From: Legionella brunensis
Lineage (GTDB): Bacteria; Pseudomonadota; Gammaproteobacteria; Legionellales; Legionellaceae
NCBI RefSeq assembly: GCF_001467025.1
Contig: NZ_LNXV01000005.1
Location: 52,237 to 116,236, forward strand
Length of the DNA: 64,000 nucleotides
Direction: 5' to 3'
The notes beneath the pieces are model-generated. The model was not told the origin of the DNA and ran no database searches. It was given only the letters and a program-made list of their open reading frames with translations. Both the position numbers and the translations under genes were made by a program. Of the stretch, positions 9,539 through 20,348 are shown in pieces. Numbering within the stretch: position 1 is the stretch's first letter; each line of letters starts with the position of its first letter.

Positions 9539-9891
9539 GAATTAGATCAAGACGCTGATTATAATTTTGTCTTTGCAGCCAATGCGAATAACTATAGCAA
9601 TAACGAGCCTACCACAATAAAAATGATTGAGGAAACAGGAGCAACAAATGTTGGCCTATTTTTTGAAAATTATGAATCATCCAGTCTTCCGACAATTGGT
9701 AGTATTCAAAAACTAAATATGGAAATGGAGTTTAATAATGGTGGACCTAACGTGGATAATGTAGCTGAACTTAATTTTCTGAAGGAACTTATTCTTTTAA
9801 TGCGACAGCCATTGAGTATGGATTAATTGCAGCTCTTATTGCCACAGCCATCCTTACAGGGGCACTCAATACGCGACAACAGATGCTTTAG
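9539..9891 (+). pseudogene. Gene debris: unrecognised fragment joined to a Flp-pilin fragment
   Basis: The frame opens right after a TAA at 9536-9538 and runs through ATG 9623 to a stop at 9826, giving an acidic fragment (MIEETGATNVGLFFENYES and on) with no upstream start or clear ribosome-binding site. In another frame, open only from 9775 to the TAG at 9889-9891, the translation contains ATAIEYGLIAALIATAIL. This is the highly conserved core of Flp/type IVb prepilins (usually GATAIEYGLIAALIA). A further frame from about 9860 to 9992 is also open. The mix of frames shows decay or a chimera of two genes. None is likely to give a functional protein as read here. Confidence 0.6.
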
Positions 9892-9973
9892 CAAGCCTTG
9901 GAGAAAAAGCATATGGCTCTGATCATGATGTATTGGATTTAAGCGGCCTTTCTATGATTACACTGTTTATTGA

Positions 9974-10011
9974 AAAGTGCTTCTCGAAATGAGAGCGCTT
10001 TTTCTTTTTTT
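9974..10011 (+). terminator. Intrinsic terminator-like hairpin with T-run
   Basis: AAAGTGC-T-TCTC at 9974-9985 pairs with GAGAGCGCTTT around 9991-10001 (one bulge, one G-U), followed by a T-rich tract to 10011. It would end rightward transcripts from the debris region or the effector gene upstream. Confidence 0.7.
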
Positions 10012-10083
10012 ATAATTTAAACTACACAGGTTAAAAAATTTAATTTTTTTATAATCATGACTCTATTTAAAAAGGATTTTTAC

Positions 10084-10569
10084 ATGAAGAGCAAACAATT
10101 TATCACCATTTTTTATCAAAAATTATTAGCTATCCTAAATAATCAGAAACAATTGCAAGACACACAAATTTATTTTCAGCAAGAAGATAGAAATAACGAA
10201 CGTTATTTCTGTCGGGCAACTTTCGGTCTATACGGTTGGAATCCAGAGGATGCTAGTAAATTTAGTGCAGCCGTGGCAGAAGCCTTAAGAGAGACAACAC
10301 TTCTTTTTTTTACTACAGACGATGCTAAATTAAGATTAATTCAAGATTGCAGTGAAACAATCAAGACAAAACTAATTCCGCAATTAACTCTAAATTTAAA
10401 TCACCAGAATCCCTTTGAAGAACTTAAACAAAAGATTGAGAAAGAATTAAAACAACTTTCTCAAGAAGAACTCTCTTTTAAAAATCCTTATGTTTTATTT
10501 GCAAGTGTATCAGCTGTAGCTGTTGTTGCAACCGCCGTTGCTTGGAATTTGGCACAACCTAATCCATAG
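10084..10569 (+). CDS. Hypothetical protein with C-terminal membrane anchor
   Basis: About 161 residues; not recognised. A longer form from ATG 10057 is possible, but the ATG at 10084 has AAGGA at a good distance and is preferred. The body is charged and helical (LQDTQIYFQQEDRNNERYF, then ELKQKIEKELKQLSQEEL), and residues near the end form one transmembrane helix (YVLFASVSAVAVVATAVAW) with only NLAQPNP after it. This is a tail-anchored topology, seen in some Legionella effectors and in ordinary membrane proteins. It is flanked by terminators on both sides, so it is monocistronic. Confidence 0.6.
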   Translation: MKSKQFITIFYQKLLAILNNQKQLQDTQIYFQQEDRNNERYFCRATFGLYGWNPEDASKFSAAVAEALRETTLLFFTTDDAKLRLIQDCSETIKTKLIPQLTLNLNHQNPFEELKQKIEKELKQLSQEELSFKNPYVLFASVSAVAVVATAVAWNLAQPNP

Positions 10570-10577
10570 ATTAACCT

Positions 10578-10608
10578 TGTAGGTTGGTTTGTAAAATTCC
10601 AACCTACA
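10578..10608. terminator. Hairpin between convergent genes
   Basis: Perfect 10-bp stem TGTAGGTTGG (10578-10587) and CCAACCTACA (10599-10608) around an 11-base loop, in the 58-bp gap between the convergent hypothetical gene and the DEAD-box helicase. It probably serves as a two-way terminator although the T-tracts are short. Confidence 0.6.
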
Positions 10609-10627
10609 TTAGAACAAATATCTCTAA

Positions 10628-12307
10628 TTATGCGTTACCTAGTGAAGTGAGTTTTAACTGGCGTCCACAAACCCAGGCACCATTTAAATCCTGGAATATC
10701 TTTTTTGACATGCCTTGAGGCAACCGAACGGTAGAATGATCTTCATGAATTTTAAGACCAGTAATAAAACGGCTTTCTAATCCGGCTTCGTTTGCTATAG
10801 CGCCAACAATATTTCCAGGTTTAACACCATGTACTCGTCCTACGTCAAGACGGAATAACTCTTGTGGGTAATCATCACGAAATTGCTTCCTACTGCTACC
10901 TCTCTCCGCTTTGGAACTACGACCAGATTTAAAATCATGGCCCCTATCTTGCGAACGAGCTTGAGATTCTTTCGGTGCACGAGGAAGTTTAGGTAATTCA
11001 CGTTTCCAAGGTTTATCTTGATTGAGTAAAAGAGCCAGTGCTGCAGCAACATCAAGAGGTGAAGCCTGATTTTGTTTAAGAAATTCTTCAATAATATGAC
11101 GATAATCGGACAAATTTTCATGCTGCAAACGCGCGCTGATATTTGCCATAAAACGTGCTTGCCTTGCAGTTTGAATCATGTAGTCATTAGGGACAATAAT
11201 CTTTTCAATACGCTGACGAGTATGACGTTCGATAGTGTTTAATATGCGCGACTCTTTCGGCGTAACAAATAAAATGGTGACACCACTACGACCTGCCCTT
11301 CCAGTCCGCCCGATTCGGTGGACATAAGTTTCACAATCATAAGGAACATCATAGTTAATGACATGAGTGACTCGCTCTACATCCAAGCCTCGTGCTGCAA
11401 CATCAGTTGCAACTAAAATATCAATCGCTCCCTGTCTAAATTGAGCAATCACTTTTTCGCGCAGAGCTTGTGTGATATCACCATGAATTGCCATAGCGCG
11501 ATGACCTTGCTGCTGCAATAACTGGGCAACTTCTTCCGTGCTACTTTTAGTGCGAACAAAGACAATAACACCCTGAGAGTCCTCAACTGCCAAAACTCGT
11601 AGCAATGCATCTGGTTTTTGCGCCCCAGAGGCAAAAAGAAAACGCTGCTCAATTGTTTTAACCGTGGCAGTCTCTGCACGAATTTCAACAGAGGCGGGGT
11701 TATTTAAATAGCTATTCGCTATTTGACGAATACGGTAAGGCATTGTTGCTGAGAATAAGGCAATTTGTTTTTCTGCAGGTAATTTAGCTAGGATAGCTTC
11801 TACATCTTCAATGAAGCCCATACGTAACATTTCATCCGCTTCATCAAGGACAAAGGTGGTTAAATTACCAAGTTGTAGAGTTCCACGATCAATATGATCA
11901 AGTATGCGACCAGGCGTTCCTACGACAACTTGTGCACCATCCTTTAATTGCTTTAATTGGCGTCGATAATCTTGACCACCACAAAGAACGGAAACAGAGA
12001 CATTCGTATGGGCACTTAATAGCTCGAATTGCTCACCGACTTGGATCGCTAATTCACGAGTGGGGGCCAAAATTAATGCCTGCGTAGCCTGCGATTTGGT
12101 AGATAATCGTTGCAAAATGGGTAATGCGAATGCCGCCGTTTTACCTGTACCAGTTTGTGCTTGAGCAATAACATCTCGACCTTCTAGTAATAAGGGAATG
12201 GTTTGCACCTGCACTGGTGATGGCATTTTAAACTTCATGTCCTCAAGTGCTTTTAATAGAGCCTCTGATAAATTGAGGGCAGTGAAGTTTAGTAATTCTT
12301 GTGTCAT
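10628..12307 (-). CDS. deaD: ATP-dependent DEAD-box RNA helicase DeaD/CsdA
   Basis: A 559-residue DEAD-box helicase that unwinds RNA during ribosome assembly and mRNA turnover, usually important in the cold. Motifs in order: Q-motif region (FTALNLSEALLKAL, PSPVQVQTIP), motif I AQTGTGKTA, Ia PTRELA, II DEADEM, III SATMP, V-VI ARGLDVERV and HRIGRTGRAGR. After a basic linker, the C-terminus (LFRLDVGRVHGVKPGNIVGAIANE and on) matches the DbpA-type RNA-binding domain of DeaD. This is somewhat shorter than E. coli DeaD (629 residues). The gene is monocistronic, convergent with a small gene and separated by 280 bp from the divergent GNAT-nitrilase. Confidence 0.93.
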   Translation of the reverse strand: MTQELLNFTALNLSEALLKALEDMKFKMPSPVQVQTIPLLLEGRDVIAQAQTGTGKTAAFALPILQRLSTKSQATQALILAPTRELAIQVGEQFELLSAHTNVSVSVLCGGQDYRRQLKQLKDGAQVVVGTPGRILDHIDRGTLQLGNLTTFVLDEADEMLRMGFIEDVEAILAKLPAEKQIALFSATMPYRIRQIANSYLNNPASVEIRAETATVKTIEQRFLFASGAQKPDALLRVLAVEDSQGVIVFVRTKSSTEEVAQLLQQQGHRAMAIHGDITQALREKVIAQFRQGAIDILVATDVAARGLDVERVTHVINYDVPYDCETYVHRIGRTGRAGRSGVTILFVTPKESRILNTIERHTRQRIEKIIVPNDYMIQTARQARFMANISARLQHENLSDYRHIIEEFLKQNQASPLDVAAALALLLNQDKPWKRELPKLPRAPKESQARSQDRGHDFKSGRSSKAERGSSRKQFRDDYPQELFRLDVGRVHGVKPGNIVGAIANEAGLESRFITGLKIHEDHSTVRLPQGMSKKIFQDLNGAWVCGRQLKLTSLGNA

Positions 12308-12511
12308 AAAAAATCCAAAAAAATCGTAGAAATCCCAGTGGGTTAACTAATGTAAAAAATGCGCAGTATAATAACAAAATAAACAGGAAAATGCACGAAA
12401 TTTATTCTTCTTTAAGAAACTGCATTTGTTCGATTAAAAAATTCGCAATCAGACTTATAGGTGACTCGAATTGCATTATGATAGCAAGATTTTGTCTAAT
12501 TTTCAATATTT

Positions 12512-12541
12512 TTGTAAAAATTAAGCACAATTATGTATAAT
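12512..12541 (+). promoter_or_regulatory. Candidate sigma-70-type promoter for the GNAT-nitrilase gene
   Basis: TTGTAA at 12512-12517 and TATAAT at 12536-12541 are separated by 18 bp, about 46 bp upstream of the start codon. The rest of the intergenic stretch is AT-rich and otherwise featureless. Confidence 0.5.
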
Positions 12542-12587
12542 TTATAATAGGATACTTGAATTCTAGTTCAGGAATGAATAATGACTT

Positions 12588-14147
12588 ATGAGTGATCATG
12601 TAAGTAAAAAGCCAATCGTGGTTGTCCGTAATGCTAAAATCGGTGATATTCCCCGCATCCGCACTTTAGTGGCACGCGCCTATCCTACTCATATGGATAC
12701 ATATAACCCTGATGCGCTGCGTGGGCAAATTCACCATTTTCCTCAAGGTCAATTTGTTGTGGAATATGAACAACAAATCGTAGGCTATTGTGCCACCTTT
12801 AAAATCAGTGGAGATATTGCTCTCCAACCTCATACCTGGGATGAAATTACTGGAGGTGGTTATGCTTCTCGTCATGATCCTAACGGTGATTTTCTTTATG
12901 GCATGGAAGTTTGTGTTCATCCCGAATATCGTGGTTTACGGATTGGTAATCGCTTATATAGCGTCCGTAAAAAATTATGCTTGGCAGAAGGTCTAAAAGG
13001 CATTGTCTTTGGTGGTCGCATCCCTCGCTATCATAGGCAATATAAAAAATACCCTAACGTCAATGATTATATTAACGCTGTAATCACAAAAGAGGTTAAG
13101 GATCCTGTCTTGTCTTTTCAGTTACGTAATGATTTTCAACTGATTGGGGTATTATCGAACTATCTCCCAATTGATAAACAATCATTAGGTTTTGCTGCTC
13201 ATTTAGTTTGGTATACCCCCCTTGCCATGATTTCCGAAAAAACCGAGTCTAAAAAATCTTTGCCTGAACAAATAGCGGATAAGGTTCGATTAAGTGTTGT
13301 GCAATACATGCAACGTCGAGTTCATTCTTTTGAAGAATTTTCCCAGCATGTGGAATATTTCATTGATGTAGTTGCTGATTATTATGCCGACTTTGTTCTT
13401 TTCCCTGAATTATTCACGTTACAACTACTTTCTATTGAAAATGAAAACTTAAGCCCCGAACAATCGATTTTAAAATTGACTGAATATACTGAATCTTATT
13501 TGGAGTTAATGTCATCATTAGCAGTGAAATACAATATAAATATTATTGGTGGCAGCCATCCTACCAAAACCAATGACACTATCTACAACATTGCCTATGT
13601 ATTTCTACGGGATGGGCAAATACATGAACAATACAAGATTCACCCAACCCCTAATGAGAAATATTGGTGGAATATCCATGGCGGCAATCAATTGACCACA
13701 ATTATGACAGACTGTGGCCCCATCGCTGTTCTTATTTGCTATGATTGTGAATTTCCTGAATTAGCCAGACATGTCATTAACCAAGGCGCTAAAATATTGT
13801 TTGTCCCTTTTTGTACAGATGAAAGACAAAGTTACATGCGCGTGCGTTATTGTGCCCAGGCTAGAGCTATAGAAAATCAATGTTACGTGGTTATGGCCGG
13901 CAATGTGGGCAACCTACCCGGCGTTACCAATATGGCTATTCAATACGCGCAAAGCAGTATTTTTACTCCTTGTGATTTTCCTTTTGCGCGAGACGGCATT
14001 GCAGCCGATACAACGCCTAATGTAGAAATGGTTTGTTTTGCTGACCTTAGTATGCATAACCTGGAGGTCGTACGTAATCAAGGCACTGTTCTTAATCTGA
14101 AAGACAGACGCCACGATTTATATTCGGTACGATGGAAACACAAATAA
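12588..14147 (+). CDS. GNAT acetyltransferase fused to nitrilase-superfamily amidohydrolase
   Basis: A 519-residue two-domain protein. The N-terminal 190 residues look like a GNAT N-acetyltransferase (VRNAKIGDIPRIRTLVARAYP, then MEVCVHPEYRGLRIGNRLY for the acetyl-CoA loop). From about residue 230 it is a carbon-nitrogen hydrolase with the Glu-Lys-Cys triad: Glu in LFPELFTL (near 274), Lys in YKIHPTPNEKYWW (near 350) and Cys in LICYDCEFPE (near 384). This architecture exists as a recognised branch of the nitrilase superfamily; its substrate is not established to my knowledge. Hydrolysis of a C-N bond coupled to acyl transfer is the reasonable inference. The ribosome-binding site is weak (AGGA 15 bases upstream). 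The stop is 4 bases from the end of the convergent MscS gene. Confidence 0.85.
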   Translation: MSDHVSKKPIVVVRNAKIGDIPRIRTLVARAYPTHMDTYNPDALRGQIHHFPQGQFVVEYEQQIVGYCATFKISGDIALQPHTWDEITGGGYASRHDPNGDFLYGMEVCVHPEYRGLRIGNRLYSVRKKLCLAEGLKGIVFGGRIPRYHRQYKKYPNVNDYINAVITKEVKDPVLSFQLRNDFQLIGVLSNYLPIDKQSLGFAAHLVWYTPLAMISEKTESKKSLPEQIADKVRLSVVQYMQRRVHSFEEFSQHVEYFIDVVADYYADFVLFPELFTLQLLSIENENLSPEQSILKLTEYTESYLELMSSLAVKYNINIIGGSHPTKTNDTIYNIAYVFLRDGQIHEQYKIHPTPNEKYWWNIHGGNQLTTIMTDCGPIAVLICYDCEFPELARHVINQGAKILFVPFCTDERQSYMRVRYCAQARAIENQCYVVMAGNVGNLPGVTNMAIQYAQSSIFTPCDFPFARDGIAADTTPNVEMVCFADLSMHNLEVVRNQGTVLNLKDRRHDLYSVRWKHK

Positions 14148-14151
14148 TGCA

Positions 14152-16419
14152 TTATTTTGTTTCAATTTTTTGTCCAGGGCAAAGATTGTACTCCTTTAAT
14201 GCCTTGACGACATTAAAGCTGATTTCACTGGAGATATTTTGTTTTAAGTCAATGTCCTTAATGTAATACCACAAATCAACAATCACATGTAAACTATCTT
14301 TAGCGGGAACCAGCTCATAAGAAACAGTGGCATTATAAGGTGGTTCTTGAACGATATGGGGATTCTTTTTTACCACATTTAATAATACACGTTCAGCAAG
14401 TTCAAGATCACTACTACTATCTAAAATTACCTGGCTATTGATACGGCAGATTTTATTGTCGCGATAAGTGTAATTAGTAACCGATTTATTAATTAAATGA
14501 GAATTAGGAATGATAACATCCGCATGAGATAACGTTGTGATTTGCGTTGATAACAAACGTATTTTTTTAATATAACCTTCGGTGTTATCAATAACGACTC
14601 TATCACCTGGAGTTACAGGTTTGTGAATTAGCAAGATAATACCGCTGACAAAGTCACTCGCAAGATATTGCAAACCAAAGCCAATACCAATCGATAAGGC
14701 TCCCGCAATCACTGCAAGACTTGTAAAGTTTATGCCGGCAATTAATAAAGCGATGACTAAAGCAATACTAAACGCCGAATAATTAATCAGGGTACCAACA
14801 TTATCCTGCCTATATTTCTCTCCCTTAAAAGCACTATGCCGCGCCGCATACGTTGCAAGCGCCCTACCCAGCATAAGTAACAAACAAAATGCTATGGCTG
14901 CCCGTACGATCCTCATTGGCCAAATATATAGGCCATAGACATAGCCACCTTTGAAATACCATGTTCTTAGATAATCAATATAGTATTGGGAAACACCCCA
15001 TATTTTCATTAGTACAAACATAGAAAATATAATGAAGCCTATGTTTAGAATGATGCGTATCGTGAAGAGTTCAATAAGGGGTTGGTTTGATTTAAGTCCT
15101 AACCAGGTATGAATTTTTTCTGAGGCAGGATTTCCTGGGTTATCAAACAATGAAAATAACTTGCCGAGAAGATGACTAACTTTCCATATAATGGCAAAAA
15201 TAAGCAATGTAATAATAATATTGGGAATAAAATAAACGGCAAAATTACTATACCCTAACCAAGCCATTACAATTGTAAAAGCATAAACACCAATTAATAA
15301 AAATTTGATAATTTGCAATACGATACCGGGTATTACTTTAAAAAAATCCAAGCGAAAAATAAGCCAACTCAACCACGCAAAAGACAGAATCAGTAAGGTA
15401 GAAAACAACAAAAAACGAAACCCTAAAAGAACCGGATGAATCCATTGTTCTTGTATTACAATAGCAGCGAGGTGACCGAGAAATAAGAGCGTAATAAATA
15501 GAGTGGCCCGTATATTTATATCATCTATTAAACGCTCACTTACATGCGACACATATTGACGCAATAATGCCAAAGAAAATCGCATGACCGTAATTATTAA
15601 TGCATAGGATAACAATGCATCAAATAGTAAAAGCAAACTAGGCCGGGGAAGAGCATTAGTGAACACACCATGCAAGTAAATATCAGCAAGCAGCAAGGCT
15701 AAAAATAAAAATAACCCACTTTGCGAAACCGCTATCAGCAGTTTAGAAGTAAATTTTCCCTTTCTATTTTTTATAGAGCGCTTATAAATGCTATTAAAGA
15801 CAAGAGAAAAAAGCAGCCCCACCCCGAAAATCAAGCCAATGATTATTAAATCATTTTTATTTAATCTTGAGATACCGCTTGCTTGATACAATTTATCTTT
15901 TTGAATAGCAATAGTGAAGAATTGTTTTGGATCAAGTTTATCCCAGATGGGTGGTGATTTTATTAATAAGCTAAACATACGCGTGTTAGCCATTCTGGTA
16001 TTAATTTCGTTTAATAACTCCTGTGCCTGATAATTAAAGAAAACGCATTCAGCCGTTTCTTTTACCTTAATATTTTTATCATGAAGCAATTCTTGATAGC
16101 GCAAATCATTTTGCTTCATTAGCATCGAAGATATTTCATTACTACTGAGTAATTCATTAATTTTCTTTAATTGTATTTTTCCATTTTCAACACAGTTGTT
16201 GGCTTGCTCTTGTAGCGAGTGGATTATTTTTACTGCTGAATAGAGCTGCTCGTAATTAACATTCTTTGTTGATAGTTGATGATGGATGGCTTCCAGTTGT
16301 AAAGTCGCTTTAGGGACATCAAAATCACTATAATCTTGCGACTGTAAAGCAGCAAAGATAACTTTAAAAAAGAATAATAAAATAATGAAGGCAGCTGATT
16401 GTCTAATTCTCTTCATCAC
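14152..16419 (-). CDS. Large MscS-family mechanosensitive ion channel
   Basis: A 755-residue inner-membrane channel that would release solutes on hypo-osmotic shock. After an N-terminal export signal and a helical periplasmic domain (to about residue 185), there are about ten hydrophobic helices. These end in the MscS pore and beta-domain: GALSIGIGFGLQYLASDF (Gly/Ala-rich TM3), GDRVVIDNTEGYIKKIRLLST and IIPNSHLINKSVTNY. The long N-terminal periplasmic extension resembles the MscK/MscM-type or YjeP relatives rather than the 286-residue MscS. It is followed head-on by the GNAT-nitrilase. Family assignment is firm; which paralogue is not. Confidence 0.88.
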   Translation of the reverse strand: MMKRIRQSAAFIILLFFFKVIFAALQSQDYSDFDVPKATLQLEAIHHQLSTKNVNYEQLYSAVKIIHSLQEQANNCVENGKIQLKKINELLSSNEISSMLMKQNDLRYQELLHDKNIKVKETAECVFFNYQAQELLNEINTRMANTRMFSLLIKSPPIWDKLDPKQFFTIAIQKDKLYQASGISRLNKNDLIIIGLIFGVGLLFSLVFNSIYKRSIKNRKGKFTSKLLIAVSQSGLFLFLALLLADIYLHGVFTNALPRPSLLLLFDALLSYALIITVMRFSLALLRQYVSHVSERLIDDINIRATLFITLLFLGHLAAIVIQEQWIHPVLLGFRFLLFSTLLILSFAWLSWLIFRLDFFKVIPGIVLQIIKFLLIGVYAFTIVMAWLGYSNFAVYFIPNIIITLLIFAIIWKVSHLLGKLFSLFDNPGNPASEKIHTWLGLKSNQPLIELFTIRIILNIGFIIFSMFVLMKIWGVSQYYIDYLRTWYFKGGYVYGLYIWPMRIVRAAIAFCLLLMLGRALATYAARHSAFKGEKYRQDNVGTLINYSAFSIALVIALLIAGINFTSLAVIAGALSIGIGFGLQYLASDFVSGIILLIHKPVTPGDRVVIDNTEGYIKKIRLLSTQITTLSHADVIIPNSHLINKSVTNYTYRDNKICRINSQVILDSSSDLELAERVLLNVVKKNPHIVQEPPYNATVSYELVPAKDSLHVIVDLWYYIKDIDLKQNISSEISFNVVKALKEYNLCPGQKIETK

Positions 16420-16573
16420 CTGTTCCTGAATTGCGTTTTAGCTACAACTGCTTGGGTATAAAAGAAAATCCTACTGTTAATAATAGCATCTTGATAGCAA
16501 AAAATAGTTTGCCAACATATTTAAGAAAAGCAGTCAATCTGGAGATCAAAGGGGCTGAATTTACTCGTTTAAA

Positions 16574-17479
16574 TTAATACCCGTAAGGATTTCGTTTTGC
16601 ACCATGCGCTCGTTTTTCAAAATGTTGGTAATCTTGCACATCGTACCAGTTGCCTCCCCAATCCCAGCCATTTTGTGTGAAAAGCTTATAAATGAAACTA
16701 TCTTTTGTAATTTTGCCAGGATAGTTTTTTTTACGGTCAACAAATTTAGTGCTACTGCGCGGCGTCACCCGTTTTCCAGACACATAAGGGTTAATTTTAG
16801 GATTGATATCAATAGCACGACCATAGCTGTGCTGTGAGAAAATACCTGGATGACCTGTTACAGGCCGACAATTAAAAGCGCTGGTATTATTTGCTGCCAT
16901 AGCGACATCATCATTTCCTTTAAATGCGTCCATTGTCTGCATTTGTTCGATAGGGAAATGCTGTAAATAAAGTGACTTGAAAATCTGCACAACTTCTTTA
17001 GCAAGCGATTTATTAACGATTAATACTCCGAAGTGGGTTTTTTTATCAAACCCCCAATAAGACAATTTAATATAACGTAGGTCCTTTAATGGCAAAGGAC
17101 AGTCTTTATGCCAGGTATACATTTTTATGCGTTTTTGAACGGCAGGGGGGATTAATGAAACATGGCTTTCAAAACCTTGTTTTGCTGTTTCATGCGCATA
17201 AATCAACACGGGGAAAAAAACCATAAATAAAGCAAAATGAATTAGGGTCTGTTTATAATTCGCTAGCTTGAGTCGAAAAGCCTTGATTTTCAAGCATCGT
17301 AGCGCAGTATATAGAAAGTATCTGAGCAACGAAGCACAGAAAATCAAGGCTTTTCCAACTAAAATAGTAGAATTATAAACAAACCCTATTCTCATTCTTT
17401 CTAGTGATGACTTAGTTTCAAACCTATAATGGCAAACTACCTCAAAAAGACCCGCTAATATTAAGAGCAACCATGCCAT
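16574..17479 (-). CDS. M15-type D-Ala-D-Ala carboxypeptidase/extensin-like protein, 5' end altered by a MITE
   Basis: The C-terminal 200 residues are a zinc peptidase of the M15/extensin-like group: FSQHSYGRAIDINP gives the H-x6-D zinc motif, and YQHFEKRAHG near the end gives the second His region. Such enzymes trim peptidoglycan peptides. A hydrophobic segment (HFALFMVFFPVLIYA) just before HETAKQ looks like the export signal. Upstream of it the frame stays open but is foreign: residues about 31-79 are encoded by a MITE (17243-17388), and residues 1-15 by an SMR-transporter remnant. The real start is unclear: ATG 17224 lacks a ribosome-binding site and a basic N-region, ATG 17395 would translate through the MITE, and ATG 17479 is the relic's start. 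The gene may be impaired in export or expression. Confidence 0.75.
   Translation of the reverse strand: MAWLLLILAGLFEVVCHYRFETKSSLERMRIGFVYNSTILVGKALIFCASLLRYFLYTALRCLKIKAFRLKLANYKQTLIHFALFMVFFPVLIYAHETAKQGFESHVSLIPPAVQKRIKMYTWHKDCPLPLKDLRYIKLSYWGFDKKTHFGVLIVNKSLAKEVVQIFKSLYLQHFPIEQMQTMDAFKGNDDVAMAANNTSAFNCRPVTGHPGIFSQHSYGRAIDINPKINPYVSGKRVTPRSSTKFVDRKKNYPGKITKDSFIYKLFTQNGWDWGGNWYDVQDYQHFEKRAHGAKRNPYGY
17243..17388. mobile_element. MITE-like element, copy 1 (TA-flanked, 146 bp)
   Basis: Terminal inverted repeats TAGGGTCTGTTTATAATTC and GAATTATAAACAAACCCTA match at all but one position. An inner inverted pair (AAAAGCCTTGATTTT with its complement) flanks the centre. It encodes no transposase. 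The ends are TA dinucleotides, as for IS630/Tc1-mariner elements that duplicate TA. A second copy lies at 48787-48930, about four-fifths identical by eye. Confidence 0.85.
17401..17479 (-). pseudogene. SMR (SugE/Qac-type) efflux transporter remnant
   Basis: The first 15 codons read MAWLLLILAGLFEVV, the conserved first helix of small multidrug resistance transporters such as SugE. One frame over, the next codons give AIIGLKLSHH and then a stop, matching the WAIGLKYTHG that normally follows. So a small deletion or insertion near 17434 broke the frame, and nothing of the other three helices remains before the MITE at 17388. Confidence 0.75.
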
Positions 17480-17552
17480 GATTCATCCATCAGAAAAAGA
17501 AAAACAGGTTTAGGCTCACTCAGCGTACCCCAAGCGAACCGTGCCTCATTGA

Positions 17553-19652
<2,100 letters not shown>

Positions 19653-19777
19653 TTAAGAAATTTTGTTTTTAAACCAAGTCCATATTTATACAACGAACTT
19701 TTGATTGAGAACGGTTTGCAATGATGCGCCACTTAAAGCAAGCAATGACGAAATTTACATTCCCCCGTGAACAGTTA

Positions 19778-20236
19778 CTATATAATTGTCATATTATTTT
19801 TATTGGGCAAATCTTTCTCTAGATTGGCTGGTAACGCTTTTATAGCATCCATTGTGAGACCATTTTTAGCCCAAGGGGAGATGCTATAAACTACCTCGCC
19901 CATGTTTTCACTAGCCCAATTACGAGTGTGTTCTTTAAACCCCGCATTTTTTAATAAGGCATTAAGGTCACTCTTCTCATCTACAACAATTAAAATACCA
20001 CCATCCTCTGGATTGCCTAAATCATGAATCCCAAACTGGCTTATTGATTGCGAATCAGAACAATATATTTGACTGCCACGCGTAGGATGATAAACGTATA
20101 TCTGACTAGCTTCTTGCGTGAATCCCTTGTCTTCAAAAACTTTTTTTAGTTCATCCGCAACTTGCGTACAAGCATTAAATTCTTCATTAATCTCTTTCTC
20201 AGCTCTCTTAGCTGTTTCTACTTTACCTTAGGACAT
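19778..20236 (-). pseudogene. Unrecognised gene with a stop at codon 3
   Basis: On the minus strand an ATG at 20234-20236 with GAGGGG eight bases upstream reads M-S-stop (TAA at 20228-20230), then stays open for 150 codons to a TAG at 19778-19780. The translation looks like a real soluble protein (GKVETAKRAEKEINEEFNAC and on; later DGGILIVVDEKSDLNALLKN). There is no other ATG until the last quarter. A CAA-to-TAA change at codon 3 is the simplest explanation, so this is either a fresh pseudogene, or a gene using a non-ATG start or stop readthrough. Family unknown. Confidence 0.65.
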
Positions 20237-20348
20237 TTTAAAGGCCCCTCATCAGAAGTCTATTTTAGTTCTATTATAGTACAGTTACATTGTGTTATTA
20301 ATAAATCAAAAAAAAACACATAAAATGCGCTATGTATATAAAAATACA

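Noticed and set aside
12574..12591. A 5-codon leader peptide overlapping the GNAT-nitrilase start
   Set aside because: Too short and without a spaced ribosome-binding site; chance is likely.
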